Below are positions 23,058 through 32,455 of a stretch of 64,000 nt of DNA, piece after piece; position 1 is the first letter of the stretch; the number at the start of each line of letters is the position of its first letter. The notes under the pieces were generated by a model. The model searched no databases, was not told the origin of the DNA, and worked only from the letters and a program-made list of their open reading frames with translations. The DNA comes from BOKV01 sp041739225 (lineage in GTDB: Bacteria; Pseudomonadota; Alphaproteobacteria; Rhizobiales; Rhizobiaceae): the NCBI GenBank assembly GCA_041739225.1, contig JBGSOG010000085.1:51943-115942 (forward strand). The letters are read 5' to 3'. The translations under genes and the position numbers were made by a program.

Positions 23058-25130
23058 CTAACGTCGGCCAAAACGCAAATCCTGCTCGATGTCGAGACGT
23101 GCCGGTGTCAGCCGGGCCTTGTAGACCTGGTAGTTTTCCATGACCCGCTGCACATAATTGCGCGTTTCGGTGAACGGGATGCGCTCAACCCAGTCAACCA
23201 CCGTTTCGATGTCCTTGCCCGTCGGATCGCCATAGGCATCCAGCCATTTGCGAACCCGGCCCGGCCCGGCATTGTAACCGGCAAAGGTGAGAATGTAGGA
23301 GTTGCTGAAATTGTCCAGTTGCTCTGAAAGATACGCCGCACCCAGTGTCGCGTTGTAGGCGGCATCCGTCGTAAGCGACTTGGGTTTGTAAGGCTGTCCG
23401 GTTTTCTTTGCCATCATCTTGGCTGTGCCCGGCATCAACTGCAGCAGGCCGCGCGCGTCAGCCGGGGATACAGCGCCCACATTGAATGCGCTCTCCTGCC
23501 GGGCAATTGCGTATGCCAATGCCCGCCCGGTGTCACCGATTTTGGCGCTGTCGGGTATTGCCCCGATCGGCCAGGACACGCTGTCAACTTCAAGTCCGCG
23601 CGAATGGGCGATCTTGCCGATTTGCAATGCAAGGGTGCGGTTGCCGCGCTTCTCGGCCCTTGATGCCAGCAAGGCAAGTTCACCGGGCGAATCAAGGCTC
23701 TCCGCCAGATGCCGGTAGAGCATGTCAGCCCGCCATTCAAAGCCGGTTTCCTCCAGCGCCACAATTGCCCGGACCTGGTCGCGGGATGCAAAGCGCGTGC
23801 GGTCGGCAGCGCTTGGCTTGGGATTGGAAACTGCCAGCTTTGGCGTTCCGGTTTTTTGCGCAGACAATTGTCCGTAAAAAGTACCGGCATGCTTGGCAGA
23901 TTCGCGGTAGTGCGAATTTGCCGATGGTCCGGCAGAGGCGCGGGCAAGCCAGTAATGGCCTCGCGCCTGCGTAATCGGCGATGAAGATGCCTCAAGCACC
24001 TGCTGGAAGTGTTTTGCCGCAGCATTCTTGTTGTTGAGGAAGCGCAAGGCATACCATCCGGCGTGAAATTCCGCCTCTGCCTTGTCTGGTCCGCTTTGCG
24101 CCGAATGCCCTGCCGCCAGCTTGTAGGCAGTCGCAGCGTCTCCATGGTCGAGCAGTTCACGCGAAACCAGCCGTCGCTCAACCCACCACTCGTCAGCGTC
24201 GATCAAAGCCGCACGATCCTTGGGCGCCGACAGCAACAGCCGGGCAGCTTCCTTGAAATTTTCGTACCGGCGGCTCATCTGGATTTTGGCAAACAGATAG
24301 CCTGGGTCCTTGCGCAGCGACGGATCAACGGCATCCAGCAGCGCTTTTGCATCCTTGGACTTTTTCAATACGGCAGCCCGTGCCTTTGCCAGGCTTGTCT
24401 GGCCGGCGAGCGATGCCATTCGCATGCCATCGGCCGAGCGTTCCTTGTAAAATTGCATGTGCATGCGAACGCGATGGTCTTCCCGCGTCAGTGCTTTCCC
24501 AACTTTGGACAGAACGAATTCTTCGTCATTTGCCGACAGTTTTTCAGTGCGCCAAAGCGGAGCAATGGCTGCATTGGCGGCCTTCTGGTTGCCGGTGGCC
24601 AGATGTGCTTTGGCAAGTTCCACTGCCCCGGTGATGCTCTCCGGTCGTGAATTGCCGAATGCTGCAATTACCGACTGCGGCGGCAGATTTTCCCGCGCCA
24701 GTGCCGCTTCCGAATTGCGGCGCATGTTTTGCTGTCCCGGCCAATCCGGCAAATCGATGGATATGCGGGCAATTTCTGAAGATGGAATTCCAGCCTGCCC
24801 GGAAAGCGCAATCGCCCAGGCGAGTATCTTGCGCTCCAGCGAGCCGGACTGCATGCCTTCACGGATTGCAAGCGCGCGCGACGCATCCTTGTCGGCAAGC
24901 GCATCAAGTCCCTGCCGCAGATTGCCGCTGATCTCGGCAGCAACCAATGTTGCTGTGGGTGTTTCATCGGCAATTGCGGGCTGCGCCGCTGTCACTTTCA
25001 CCTTCGGCAGATGAACCACAGGTGCACGGAAAAATTGCTGCGCCGTTGCTTGATCAACGGGCGCAAATCCGCCAAGCCACATTGAAGCAGCCAACACAGT
25101 CGAAACCAGGGATCGAGTTTTCACATTCAT
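23058..25130 (-). CDS. Soluble lytic murein transglycosylase (SLT family)
   Basis: The ATG at 25130 starts a signal peptide (TRSLVSTVLAASMWLGGFAP), so the protein is 690 residues; the open frame upstream of it is not needed. A long alpha-superhelical region like that of E. coli Slt70 is followed by the SLT catalytic domain. Its features are ARQESAFNVGAVSPADARGL (the glutamate in RQES is the catalytic acid), LQLMPGTAKMMAK, ATLGAAYLSEQLDNF and YNAGPGRVRKW. It cleaves glycan strands of peptidoglycan in the periplasm to make 1,6-anhydro-muropeptides. It is divergent from dapA. Confidence 0.92.
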   Translation of the reverse strand: MNVKTRSLVSTVLAASMWLGGFAPVDQATAQQFFRAPVVHLPKVKVTAAQPAIADETPTATLVAAEISGNLRQGLDALADKDASRALAIREGMQSGSLERKILAWAIALSGQAGIPSSEIARISIDLPDWPGQQNMRRNSEAALARENLPPQSVIAAFGNSRPESITGAVELAKAHLATGNQKAANAAIAPLWRTEKLSANDEEFVLSKVGKALTREDHRVRMHMQFYKERSADGMRMASLAGQTSLAKARAAVLKKSKDAKALLDAVDPSLRKDPGYLFAKIQMSRRYENFKEAARLLLSAPKDRAALIDADEWWVERRLVSRELLDHGDAATAYKLAAGHSAQSGPDKAEAEFHAGWYALRFLNNKNAAAKHFQQVLEASSSPITQARGHYWLARASAGPSANSHYRESAKHAGTFYGQLSAQKTGTPKLAVSNPKPSAADRTRFASRDQVRAIVALEETGFEWRADMLYRHLAESLDSPGELALLASRAEKRGNRTLALQIGKIAHSRGLEVDSVSWPIGAIPDSAKIGDTGRALAYAIARQESAFNVGAVSPADARGLLQLMPGTAKMMAKKTGQPYKPKSLTTDAAYNATLGAAYLSEQLDNFSNSYILTFAGYNAGPGRVRKWLDAYGDPTGKDIETVVDWVERIPFTETRNYVQRVMENYQVYKARLTPARLDIEQDLRFGRR

Positions 25131-25416
25131 GATCGTTTCGCGAATCCGAATTTGTGCCCGGGCATCATTGTGCCCATGCATGGTCTTTGTGTCATCATCG
25201 GGACAATAGGTGAAACACCCGTTAACAAATCCTTTCGGGAAAACCACCAGTTTTACCAAACAGCGGCGGCTTCACGGTTTTTTGCGCAAATCGCACCGCT
25301 TGCGGCAGGCTTGCGCCACCGCTATGGTCCGGCTCGTTTTGCAGTGGAACAGCTATGGTCTGGCATGTCGTTAACTGGAAACGGGTTTGCGTTCATATAG
25401 GTATCAGGAAAAATCG
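25131..25416. promoter_or_regulatory. Divergent promoter region of the transglycosylase and dapA
   Basis: About 286 bp without a gene lie between divergent start codons. The dapA ATG is preceded by an AGGA box 7 nt upstream. No operator or stem-loop is obvious. Confidence 0.5.
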
Positions 25417-26313
25417 ATGACGATGACAGGGATGTTCAGGGGTTCAATTCCGGCGCTGGTGACTCCTTTTGCCAAGGATGGCTCGTTTGATGAGAAATCC
25501 TTCCGCTCATTTGTAAAATGGCAAATTGATCAGGGCAGCCACGGTCTGGTTCCGGTAGGAACCACGGGCGAGTCGCCGACCTTGTCGCATGACGAGCACA
25601 AGCATGTCGTTGAAGTAACGGTCGAAGTTGCCAAAGGCAGGGTTCCTGTCATTGCCGGCGCCGGTTCCAACAACACTGCCGAAGCTGTTGATCTTGCCCG
25701 CCATGCCCAGAAAGCCGGCGCAGATGCAGTTTTGGTGGTGACACCTTATTACAACAAGCCGAACCAGCGCGGGATGATGGCGCATTTTTCTGCTGTCGCC
25801 GAAGCAATCAGCATTCCCTTGATCATTTACAACATTCCCGGACGTTCGATTGTCGACATGCTGCCGGAGACCATGGCCAAATTGCACCAGTCGCACAGCA
25901 ATATCATTGGCGTGAAGGATGCCACTGCAAACCTGGGCAGGGCGTCAGAACAACGTGTTGTTTGCGGACCGGATTTCGTTCAATTGTCGGGAGAAGACAT
26001 AACCGCACTTGGCTTCAACGCCCATGGCGGCACCGGGTGTATTTCTGTAACGGCGAACGTGGCACCTGCTTTGTGTGCGCAATTCCAGGAGCATTGCCTC
26101 GCCGGACGGTTTGGCGAAGCGCTGAAAATCCAGGACCGGCTGACCCCGTTGCACAAGGCATTGTTTCATGAGCCAAGCCCGGGCGGCTCGAAATATGCCC
26201 TGTCCTTGCTGGGGCACTGCACAGATACCGTGCGTTCTCCGCTTGTCCCTCTGGAGGAAGCGACCAAAAAAATGGTTCGCGATGCAATGGTACATGCCGG
26301 ACTGGTCAGCTAG
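25417..26313 (+). CDS. dapA: 4-hydroxy-tetrahydrodipicolinate synthase
   Basis: This 298-residue enzyme condenses pyruvate with aspartate semialdehyde, the first step of the lysine/diaminopimelate branch. GTTGES at residues 48-53, Tyr111-Tyr112 in TPYYNKP, Tyr138 in IIYNIPGR and the Schiff-base Lys167 in GVKDAT are all in place. The upstream in-frame start at 25387 has no ribosome-binding site, so 25417 is used. smpB follows after 5 bp, an arrangement common in Hyphomicrobiales. Confidence 0.95.
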   Translation: MTMTGMFRGSIPALVTPFAKDGSFDEKSFRSFVKWQIDQGSHGLVPVGTTGESPTLSHDEHKHVVEVTVEVAKGRVPVIAGAGSNNTAEAVDLARHAQKAGADAVLVVTPYYNKPNQRGMMAHFSAVAEAISIPLIIYNIPGRSIVDMLPETMAKLHQSHSNIIGVKDATANLGRASEQRVVCGPDFVQLSGEDITALGFNAHGGTGCISVTANVAPALCAQFQEHCLAGRFGEALKIQDRLTPLHKALFHEPSPGGSKYALSLLGHCTDTVRSPLVPLEEATKKMVRDAMVHAGLVS

Positions 26314-26318
26314 TCCAC

Positions 26319-26801
26319 ATGGCGGCAGCAAACAAAAAGGAAAGCACCAACGGCAAGCTGATTGCGGACAACCGCAAGGCACGGCACAACTACGACTTCA
26401 TCGAAACGCTTGAAGTCGGTCTGATGCTCACTGGCACCGAGGTGAAATCGTTGCGCAATGGCAAGGCCAACATTGCCGAGAGCTACGCCACGGAAGAAGA
26501 AGGCGAACTGTGGCTGATCAATTCCTACATTCCGGAATATCTGGAAGCCAACCGCTTCAACCACAGCCCTCGCCGTCGCCGCAAGCTGCTGCTTCACCGC
26601 AAGCAAATGAGCAATCTCATCAATTCGGTAAATCGCGAAGGAATGACGCTGGTTCCCAACCGGCTTTATTTCAATGACAAGGGCATTGCCAAGCTGCAAC
26701 TGGTTTTGGCCAAGGGCCGGAAGGCCCATGACAAGCGCGAACACGACAAGGAACGCGACTGGAAGCGCGAACAGGGCAGGCTGCTGCGCGACCGGGGGTA
26801 A
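26319..26801 (+). CDS. smpB: SsrA-binding protein SmpB
   Basis: This 160-residue protein binds tmRNA and brings it to stalled ribosomes for trans-translation. It shows the family pattern ADNRKARHNYDFIETLEVGL, LTGTEVKSLRNGKAN, EYLEANRFNHSPRRRRKLL and a basic C-terminal tail ending KREQGRLLRDRG. The tail is needed to enter the decoding centre. It is 5 bp behind dapA. The tmRNA gene itself is not in this window. Confidence 0.96.
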   Translation: MAAANKKESTNGKLIADNRKARHNYDFIETLEVGLMLTGTEVKSLRNGKANIAESYATEEEGELWLINSYIPEYLEANRFNHSPRRRRKLLLHRKQMSNLINSVNREGMTLVPNRLYFNDKGIAKLQLVLAKGRKAHDKREHDKERDWKREQGRLLRDRG

Positions 26802-26804
26802 GGC

Positions 26805-27374
26805 TTATCGCGCGTTGGCGACAACCTTGTTGTGAACTGTCGGGTGGTTGCCCATGTCGATGTGGCCGGTATCAATCGAGATCAAGCTGGCGCCCGATAC
26901 TCCCTTTTGATTGCAAAGACCACCAGCTTTTGCGCAGACGAAATTGTCTGCCTGAGCGACATTGCCCGGCACAGAGCCACCATTGCCTTCGACGATGCCA
27001 AGGTAATAAATCGGGATGTTGTCGGCAGACACTTCCCTGGCAACCTGCAACACCACGTCTGCGCCGGCTGAAATGCCGGCGAGCGTAAACTGCTCGCTTG
27101 GGTTTGCCGCGTGCCGCTTGCGAATATCGGCAACAATTGTCGCGCGGATAGAACCCGCTTCGATGCCGGAAACCATCAGGAACAGCGAGGCGCTCGGAAT
27201 TTTTTTCTTCAGGTTCTTGAAGCCGTAGCCGATCGGCGTGGCACTCAAGATACCGTTGACGAGATAGGTTTTTGCCAGCACGTCGCTGGCAAATCCGCCT
27301 GTGAAGGCAATCATTGCAGCAAAAGCCAATGCCGCCGTGGAAATCCTGCCTGTAGTCGGGAACCGCAATGCCAT
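26805..27374 (-). CDS. Secreted protein of unknown function
   Basis: ATG at 27374 with an AGGAG box 7 nt upstream gives 189 residues. The longer frame is not supported. A signal peptide (STAALAFAAMIAFTGGFAS, then LAK) precedes a mature domain. The segment FTLAGISAGADVVLQVAREV resembles the nucleophile region of alpha/beta hydrolases, with serine in GISAG. YYLGIVEGNGGSVPGN and SLISIDTGHIDMGNHP follow, the latter containing two histidines. A small periplasmic hydrolase is possible, but no family is recognised with confidence. It ends 4 bp from the convergent smpB. Confidence 0.7.
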   Translation of the reverse strand: MALRFPTTGRISTAALAFAAMIAFTGGFASDVLAKTYLVNGILSATPIGYGFKNLKKKIPSASLFLMVSGIEAGSIRATIVADIRKRHAANPSEQFTLAGISAGADVVLQVAREVSADNIPIYYLGIVEGNGGSVPGNVAQADNFVCAKAGGLCNQKGVSGASLISIDTGHIDMGNHPTVHNKVVANAR

Positions 27375-27496
27375 CAGAAAGCTCCTGGTTAAGTTGGCCC
27401 CACTTTGGTATTTCGCGGCTGCCCGCCAGCATAAGGTATTGCACGTTCCGGCAACCAAATCAGCCTGAACCCTCTTGCCACAATTGCGTTGGCTTG

Positions 27497-28174
27497 TCAC
27501 CGCACTGCTGTTTGCGGCTCACCAAGATAATGTCCGATCCGGTCAAACACCTCTTCAAACATGGCAGGGGTGAGGCGGTTGGTATTGGTGTTGTACCGTG
27601 AGCAATGATAGCTGGAAAACAGCGTTGCATTTTCAAGTTCGTGCATTGCGCCATGGGCAAAAGGTGCTTCTGCTTTTCGAACATTCAAGGCCCGCAAGGT
27701 TGATCCATGTGCGATGTGGCCAAGCGACAGGATCGCTCTCAAATTGGGAAACCGGTCAAAAGTTGCTGCCAGGAACGGCCTGCAGGCATTGATCTCTTCA
27801 CCAACCGGCTTGTTTTCGGGCGGAACGCAGCGCACCGCATTGGTGATTGCCGTGCGCACAAGGGTCAGGCCGTCATTGGGGTCTGCACGGTAGTTGCCGC
27901 TGGCAAACCCGAATTTCTCCAAAGTCGAGTACAAAAGATCCCCGGCATAATCGCCGGTGAATGGCCGCCCGGTACGGTTCGCCCCGCGCAGTCCCGGTGC
28001 CAGACCGACCACCAACAATTCCACATGATCGTCGCCGCGCGGATCGGCAAAAGAAGGGACCGGCGCATTGAACCATTCGGGTTCATTTTTGCGCCACAAC
28101 TGCCTGAAAAAGGCAAGTCTGGGACAGGCCGGGCAATCCCGTGCAGGTTCAAAGGCTGACGTTTTTACGCGCAT
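27497..28174 (-). CDS. Uracil-DNA glycosylase, UdgB/family 5 type
   Basis: The gene has 225 residues from the ATG at 28174; upstream ATGs overlap the NYN gene and are less likely. Motifs fit the Fe-S containing family 4/5 glycosylases: ARDCPACPRL near the N-terminus, LLVVGLAPGLRGANRTGRPF (motif 1 with GLAPG), TNAVRCVPPENKP, and SYHCSRYNTNT near the C-terminus where HPS would usually be. The cysteines at the start, in VRC and in YHC can ligate an iron-sulfur cluster. It removes uracil or related bases during base excision repair. It is probably transcribed with the preceding NYN gene. Confidence 0.85.
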   Translation of the reverse strand: MRVKTSAFEPARDCPACPRLAFFRQLWRKNEPEWFNAPVPSFADPRGDDHVELLVVGLAPGLRGANRTGRPFTGDYAGDLLYSTLEKFGFASGNYRADPNDGLTLVRTAITNAVRCVPPENKPVGEEINACRPFLAATFDRFPNLRAILSLGHIAHGSTLRALNVRKAEAPFAHGAMHELENATLFSSYHCSRYNTNTNRLTPAMFEEVFDRIGHYLGEPQTAVR

Positions 28175-28184
28175 GAGGCGATGC

Positions 28185-28787
28185 TCAGTAGTCGTCATCC
28201 TCGAAATCATCGTCATTGCCGGCTGCCTGCACCGGAATTCCCTGTCTGTCATTGCGCTCTATCGGGTCGCGCCCGATATCCTTTCGCAGGGTCACCAGAT
28301 CAATGAAATGATCGGCTTGGCGGCGCAAATCATCGGCAATCATCGGCGGTTGGGTCGCCACGGTTGACACCACAGATACTTTGCGACCCTTGCGTTGCAG
28401 CGATTCCACCAAGCTTCGGAAGTCGCCGTCGCCGGAAAACAGCACGAAATGGTCAACAGTGCCGACAAGATCGAGCGCGTCCACTGCCAGTTCGATATCC
28501 ATGTTTCCCTTCACCTTGCGGCGGCCCATGGAGTCGGTGAATTCTTTGGTCGGCTTGGTCACGACCCGGTAGCCATTGTAGTCGAGCCAGTCGATCAATG
28601 GCCTGATGGAAGAATATTCCTGGTCTTCGATCAGTGCTGTGTAATAATATGCCCGAAGCAAATAGGCTTCACGGTTGAAAAACTTCAACATCTTCCTGTA
28701 GTCTATGTCGAAGCCTAGGGTCTTGGAAGTAGCGTAAAGATTTGCCCCATCAATGAACAAGGCAATTTTTTCTCGTTGGTCAAACAT
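28185..28787 (-). CDS. NYN-domain protein (LabA/DUF88 family)
   Basis: ATG at 28787 has a GGAG box 5 nt upstream. The 200-residue protein has a PIN-like NYN domain: IALFIDGANLYATSK at the start with the first acidic residue, GNMDIELAVDALDL, and FVLFSGDGDFRSLVESLQRKG with the SGDGDF motif. These aspartates form the metal site of NYN ribonucleases. It may therefore act on RNA. The C-terminus is a short acidic tail. It lies 10 bp upstream of the uracil glycosylase gene on the same strand. Confidence 0.85.
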   Translation of the reverse strand: MFDQREKIALFIDGANLYATSKTLGFDIDYRKMLKFFNREAYLLRAYYYTALIEDQEYSSIRPLIDWLDYNGYRVVTKPTKEFTDSMGRRKVKGNMDIELAVDALDLVGTVDHFVLFSGDGDFRSLVESLQRKGRKVSVVSTVATQPPMIADDLRRQADHFIDLVTLRKDIGRDPIERNDRQGIPVQAAGNDDDFEDDDY

Positions 28788-29064
28788 GGTATCTCCAATA
28801 TCCAGGAACACTTAATATTAATATGCAGCATCTGAAAATACCGCACAAACGGCGTGTGGCGCTTCATACAATTCGCCAACGATACAGGTGGTAGTCGCCA
28901 CCTGCAATAGCCCGCCGGTTCACTTTCGTGCATCGGGCAACCACCTGGACGGTGCATACACTTCTGATCCACAGTGCATGAGGCCGAATTGTCTTGAAAT
29001 AACCGCCTTTTCAGGCTAGGCAGCAGGCTTATTCCCTCAAAACCAGAAGCTGCGGGAGCCATAC
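28788..29064. promoter_or_regulatory. Divergent promoter region upstream of rpoZ
   Basis: This is a 277-bp gap between the NYN gene and rpoZ. It is the probable promoter region of the rpoZ-relA transcript. No open frame or clear stem-loop was found. Confidence 0.4.
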
Positions 29065-29472
29065 ATGGCGCGTGTAACCGTCGAAGATTGCATCGACAAG
29101 GTAGAAAACCGGTTTGAACTTGTGTTGCTGGCGAGCCATCGGGCACGTCAGATCTCGTCCGGCGGCCAGATCACCATTGACCGTGACAACGACAAGAATC
29201 CTGTTGTTGCCCTGCGCGAGATCGCAGACGAAACACTTTCACCTGAAGATCTCAAGGAAGACCTCATCCATTCGCTGCAAAAGCATGTTGAAGTGGACGA
29301 GCCGGAACATGACCGCGCCGATGCGGTTCAAGGCCATGGCCACCACGTTACGGTGTTCAGCGACACCGAAGACCGCGCTGAGCCAGAGATCATGTTTGAC
29401 CAGCTTTCAGAAGATGAACTTCTCGTTGGCATTGAAGGACTGGTTCCACCGGAAAAAAGCGACGACTACTGA
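29065..29472 (+). CDS. rpoZ: RNA polymerase omega subunit
   Basis: This 135-residue protein has the family signature ARVTVEDCIDKVENRFELVL, ASHRARQISSG and NPVVALREIADETLSPEDL. The omega subunit helps assemble RNA polymerase by binding the beta-prime C-terminus and forms part of the ppGpp-binding site 1. The acidic tail is longer than in E. coli, as usual in alphaproteobacteria. It is followed by a terminator-like hairpin and then the ppGpp synthetase gene, a link of regulator and target that is widely conserved. Confidence 0.95.
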   Translation: MARVTVEDCIDKVENRFELVLLASHRARQISSGGQITIDRDNDKNPVVALREIADETLSPEDLKEDLIHSLQKHVEVDEPEHDRADAVQGHGHHVTVFSDTEDRAEPEIMFDQLSEDELLVGIEGLVPPEKSDDY

Positions 29473-29497
29473 TCGCACGACCGGCAATAGCAGTTGC

Positions 29498-29530
29498 AAG
29501 GCGTCGGCCACTGGTCGGCGCCTTTTTTGT
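29498..29530 (+). terminator. Terminator-like hairpin after rpoZ
   Basis: The outer stem AAGGCG with CGCCTT, partly extended inside, is followed by a run of six T's. It lies between rpoZ and the RelA/SpoT gene and may end or attenuate the rpoZ transcript. Confidence 0.7.
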
Positions 29531-29629
29531 TTTTTCACCACTTTGTTCAATCAATTTGCTGCGGACCTTTCCAACGGGAAGGGGCAGGTGCATATCTGTT
29601 GATCGGCGGCAAATCCGGCAGTTGTTCAA

Positions 29630-31843
29630 ATGATGCGGCAGTACGAACTGGTCGAAAAGGTTACCGGCTACAAGAAGGACGCAAACGAAGCGCTCCTCAA
29701 CAAAGCCTATGTTTACGCCATGAAAAAGCATGGCGAGCAGAAACGCGCCAATGGTGACCCCTATTTTTCCCATCCGCTGGAGGTTGCTGCCATCCTCACA
29801 GACCTCAAGGTTGATGAGGAAACCATTGCAGTTGCGCTTCTGCACGACACCATCGAGGACACCGATGCGACCCGCAACGAGATCGACACTCTTTTTGGCG
29901 AGAAGATCGGCGACCTGGTTGAAGGTCTGACCAAGATCAAGCGGCTGGACCTTGTGTCGAAGCGAGCCGAGCAAGCGGAAAACCTTCGCCGTCTGCTTCT
30001 GGCAATTTCCGATGATGTCCGCGTCCTGTTGGTGAAGCTGGCCGACCGCCTGCACAACATGCGTACCCTTGACGTCATGCGCGAAGACAAGCGCCAACGC
30101 ATTGCAACAGAGACAATGGAGATTTATGCGCCGCTCGCCGGACGCATTGGCATGCACGACATGCGCGAAGAACTGGAGGAACTTGCGTTTCGCCACATGA
30201 ATCCGCAGGCCTACGAAACCGTGACGGCGCGGCTGGCCGAGCTGTCCGCCAAGAACCATGATCTGGTGGACCGCATTTCCAACGAACTGAAATCGAAACT
30301 GGAGCGCGAGGGCATCAAGGCCAGCGTTCGCAGCCGCCAGAAGAAAGCGTTCTCGGTATTTCGCAAAATGGAGCGCAAGGCGCTCGGCTTTGAGCAGATG
30401 TCCGATATTTATGGCTTTCGCGTTATCGTGGAAACAGTGGAGGACTGCTATCGTTCGCTTGGGATTGTCCATACCACCTGGCAAATGGTGCCCAGCCGGT
30501 TCAAGGATTTCATTTCGACGCCCAAGCAGAATGACTACCGCTCGATCCACACGACCGTGATCGGACCAGCCAAGCAGCGCATCGAATTGCAGATACGCAC
30601 GCGGCAAATGCACAGCATCAACGAGTTCGGCATCGCAGCACACACGCTCTACAAGGACGGTGTGCAAATCTCCGGCGACCCAGGTGAAAACACGGCTTAC
30701 GAATCTTTGCGGGTTACCATCGCCCAGCTGGCTGAGGGGCTGAATCCTGAAGAGTTTCTTGAGCACACAAAACTGGAACTTTTTCTCGACCAGGTCTTCT
30801 GCTTCACCCCGAAGGGCCGCATCATTGCCCTGCCAAAGGGAGCAACACCCATCGACTTCGGCTATGCCGTCCATACCGACATCGGCAACACCTGCGTTGG
30901 CTGCAAGGTCAATGGCAAGGTCATGCCGGTGATCACCGAACTGCAAAACGGCGATGAAGTTGAAATCATCCGCTCAAAGGCACAAACGCCGCCCGCCGCA
31001 TGGGAATCGGTGGTCGTGACCGGAAAGGCACGCGCCGCCATTCGCCGTGCCACACGCGAGGCCATCCGAAAGCAATATTCCGGATTGGGGGTGCGCATTT
31101 TGGAGCGGTCATTTGAGCGGGCAGGCCGGGTGTTCAAGCGCGATCTGGTTGGACTTGCCTTGCCAAGGCTGGCGCGAGACAACATTGATGACCTGCTTGC
31201 CGACGTGGGCCGGGGAGAGGTGGCATCCATTGATGTGCTGCGCGCCGTTTTCCCCGACTACAAGGACGAGAGGGTAAACCATACGCCACATGCAAAGGAA
31301 GATGGCTGGTTCGGCCTGAAAGCCGGATCGGGTATGCTGTTCCAGATTCCCGGTGCCAAAGAAGAAACCGGAGAGCGTCCTTCCGGTGGGCAACCCATTC
31401 CGATCCGCGGAGCTGGCGGTGACTTGCCGGTGCGTTTTTCGCCAAGTGGCGGTGCAGTGCCCGGCGACCGCATCATCGGGATTGTGACTCCGGGCGAGGG
31501 AATAACCATCTACCCGATCCAGTCGCCGGAATTGACCCAGTTTGACGACCAGCCGGAACGCTGGCTTGATGTGCGTTGGGACATTGAGGAAGGCAATGGC
31601 GAGCGCTTTCCGGCTCGGGTGCGCGTCACCGCAATCAATGAACCCGGCACGCTTGCCGCCATTTCCGATATCATGGCGACCAATGATGCCAATATCCAGA
31701 ACCTTGCGATGAAACGCACCGCCCCCGACTTCATGGAAATGATATTCGACGTCGAAGTTTGGGATTTGAGCCACCTCACGCGCATCATCCGCCAGCTTGC
31801 ATCCAAGCCGATCGTCGGCAAAGCTGAGCGATTGATTGGCTGA
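29630..31843 (+). CDS. Bifunctional (p)ppGpp synthetase/hydrolase (Rsh)
   Basis: This 737-residue RelA/SpoT homologue controls the stringent response. The N-terminal HD hydrolase domain has His48 in SHPLE, His72-Asp73 and Glu76-Asp77 in LHDTIED, and looks active. The synthetase domain carries FSVFRKMERK, DIYGFRVIVET and NDYRSIHTTVIG, and ends QIRTRQMHSINEFGIAAH. A TGS domain (VFCFTPKGRIIALPKGATPI) and a C-terminal ACT domain (ARVRVTAINEPGTLAAISDI) follow. It is the single long Rsh type expected in alphaproteobacteria. It lies directly downstream of rpoZ and upstream of pyrE. Confidence 0.95.
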   Translation: MMRQYELVEKVTGYKKDANEALLNKAYVYAMKKHGEQKRANGDPYFSHPLEVAAILTDLKVDEETIAVALLHDTIEDTDATRNEIDTLFGEKIGDLVEGLTKIKRLDLVSKRAEQAENLRRLLLAISDDVRVLLVKLADRLHNMRTLDVMREDKRQRIATETMEIYAPLAGRIGMHDMREELEELAFRHMNPQAYETVTARLAELSAKNHDLVDRISNELKSKLEREGIKASVRSRQKKAFSVFRKMERKALGFEQMSDIYGFRVIVETVEDCYRSLGIVHTTWQMVPSRFKDFISTPKQNDYRSIHTTVIGPAKQRIELQIRTRQMHSINEFGIAAHTLYKDGVQISGDPGENTAYESLRVTIAQLAEGLNPEEFLEHTKLELFLDQVFCFTPKGRIIALPKGATPIDFGYAVHTDIGNTCVGCKVNGKVMPVITELQNGDEVEIIRSKAQTPPAAWESVVVTGKARAAIRRATREAIRKQYSGLGVRILERSFERAGRVFKRDLVGLALPRLARDNIDDLLADVGRGEVASIDVLRAVFPDYKDERVNHTPHAKEDGWFGLKAGSGMLFQIPGAKEETGERPSGGQPIPIRGAGGDLPVRFSPSGGAVPGDRIIGIVTPGEGITIYPIQSPELTQFDDQPERWLDVRWDIEEGNGERFPARVRVTAINEPGTLAAISDIMATNDANIQNLAMKRTAPDFMEMIFDVEVWDLSHLTRIIRQLASKPIVGKAERLIG

Positions 31844-31865
31844 CATTTTTACCGGAAACGAACCC

Positions 31866-32453
31866 ATGAAAACTGCTGAAGTACTAGATGTTTTTCGCCA
31901 GTGCGGCGCCATCCTTGAAGGGCACTTCATCCTCACTTCGGGCCTGCACAGCCCGGTATTCCTGCAGAAAGCAAGGGTGTTCATGCACCCGGAAAAGACT
32001 GAAATCCTGTGCAAGGCACTGGCTGGCAAAATCCGGGACAACATCAAAGGCACCATCGATTACTGCGTCGGGCCGGCGGTCGGGGGCATTATCCCGGCTT
32101 ACGAAACCTCGCGCCATCTTGGCGTTCCAAACGTCTGGGTCGAGCGCGAAGACGGGAAGTTCCGCCTGCGCCGCTTCGAGATCGAAAAAGGCGCAAGGGT
32201 CGTCATCATCGAAGACATCGTGACCACCGGATTGTCGATCCGCGAGACTGTCGAATCCTTGCGTTCTGTCGGCGCAGATGTCGTCGCCGCGGCCTGTATC
32301 GTTGACCGGTCTGCCGGCAAGGCCGATGTTGGCGTACCTTTGATTGCTCTGGCGCAATACGAGGTTCCTGCATGGCCAGCCGACAATTTGCCACCGGAGC
32401 TGGCCGCAATTCCAGCGACCAAGCCCGGCAGCCGGCATTTGTCGAAAGGCTGA
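31866..32453 (+). CDS. pyrE: Orotate phosphoribosyltransferase
   Basis: This 195-residue enzyme converts orotate and PRPP to orotidine 5'-phosphate in pyrimidine synthesis. The PRPP loop is VVIIEDIVTTGLS, and GHFILTSGLHSP and YCVGPAVGGIIPAYE are further family motifs. The longer open frame from 31836 overlaps the Rsh gene and is unlikely. The gene is part of the conserved rsh-pyrE-acpS-lepB-rnc-era-recO run, and only 2 bp separate it from acpS. Confidence 0.95.
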   Translation: MKTAEVLDVFRQCGAILEGHFILTSGLHSPVFLQKARVFMHPEKTEILCKALAGKIRDNIKGTIDYCVGPAVGGIIPAYETSRHLGVPNVWVEREDGKFRLRRFEIEKGARVVIIEDIVTTGLSIRETVESLRSVGADVVAAACIVDRSAGKADVGVPLIALAQYEVPAWPADNLPPELAAIPATKPGSRHLSKG

Positions 32454-32455
32454 CA

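Noticed and set aside
29390..30946. 518-codon open frame on the minus strand
   Set aside because: It is antisense to rpoZ and the Rsh gene and shows no family motif.
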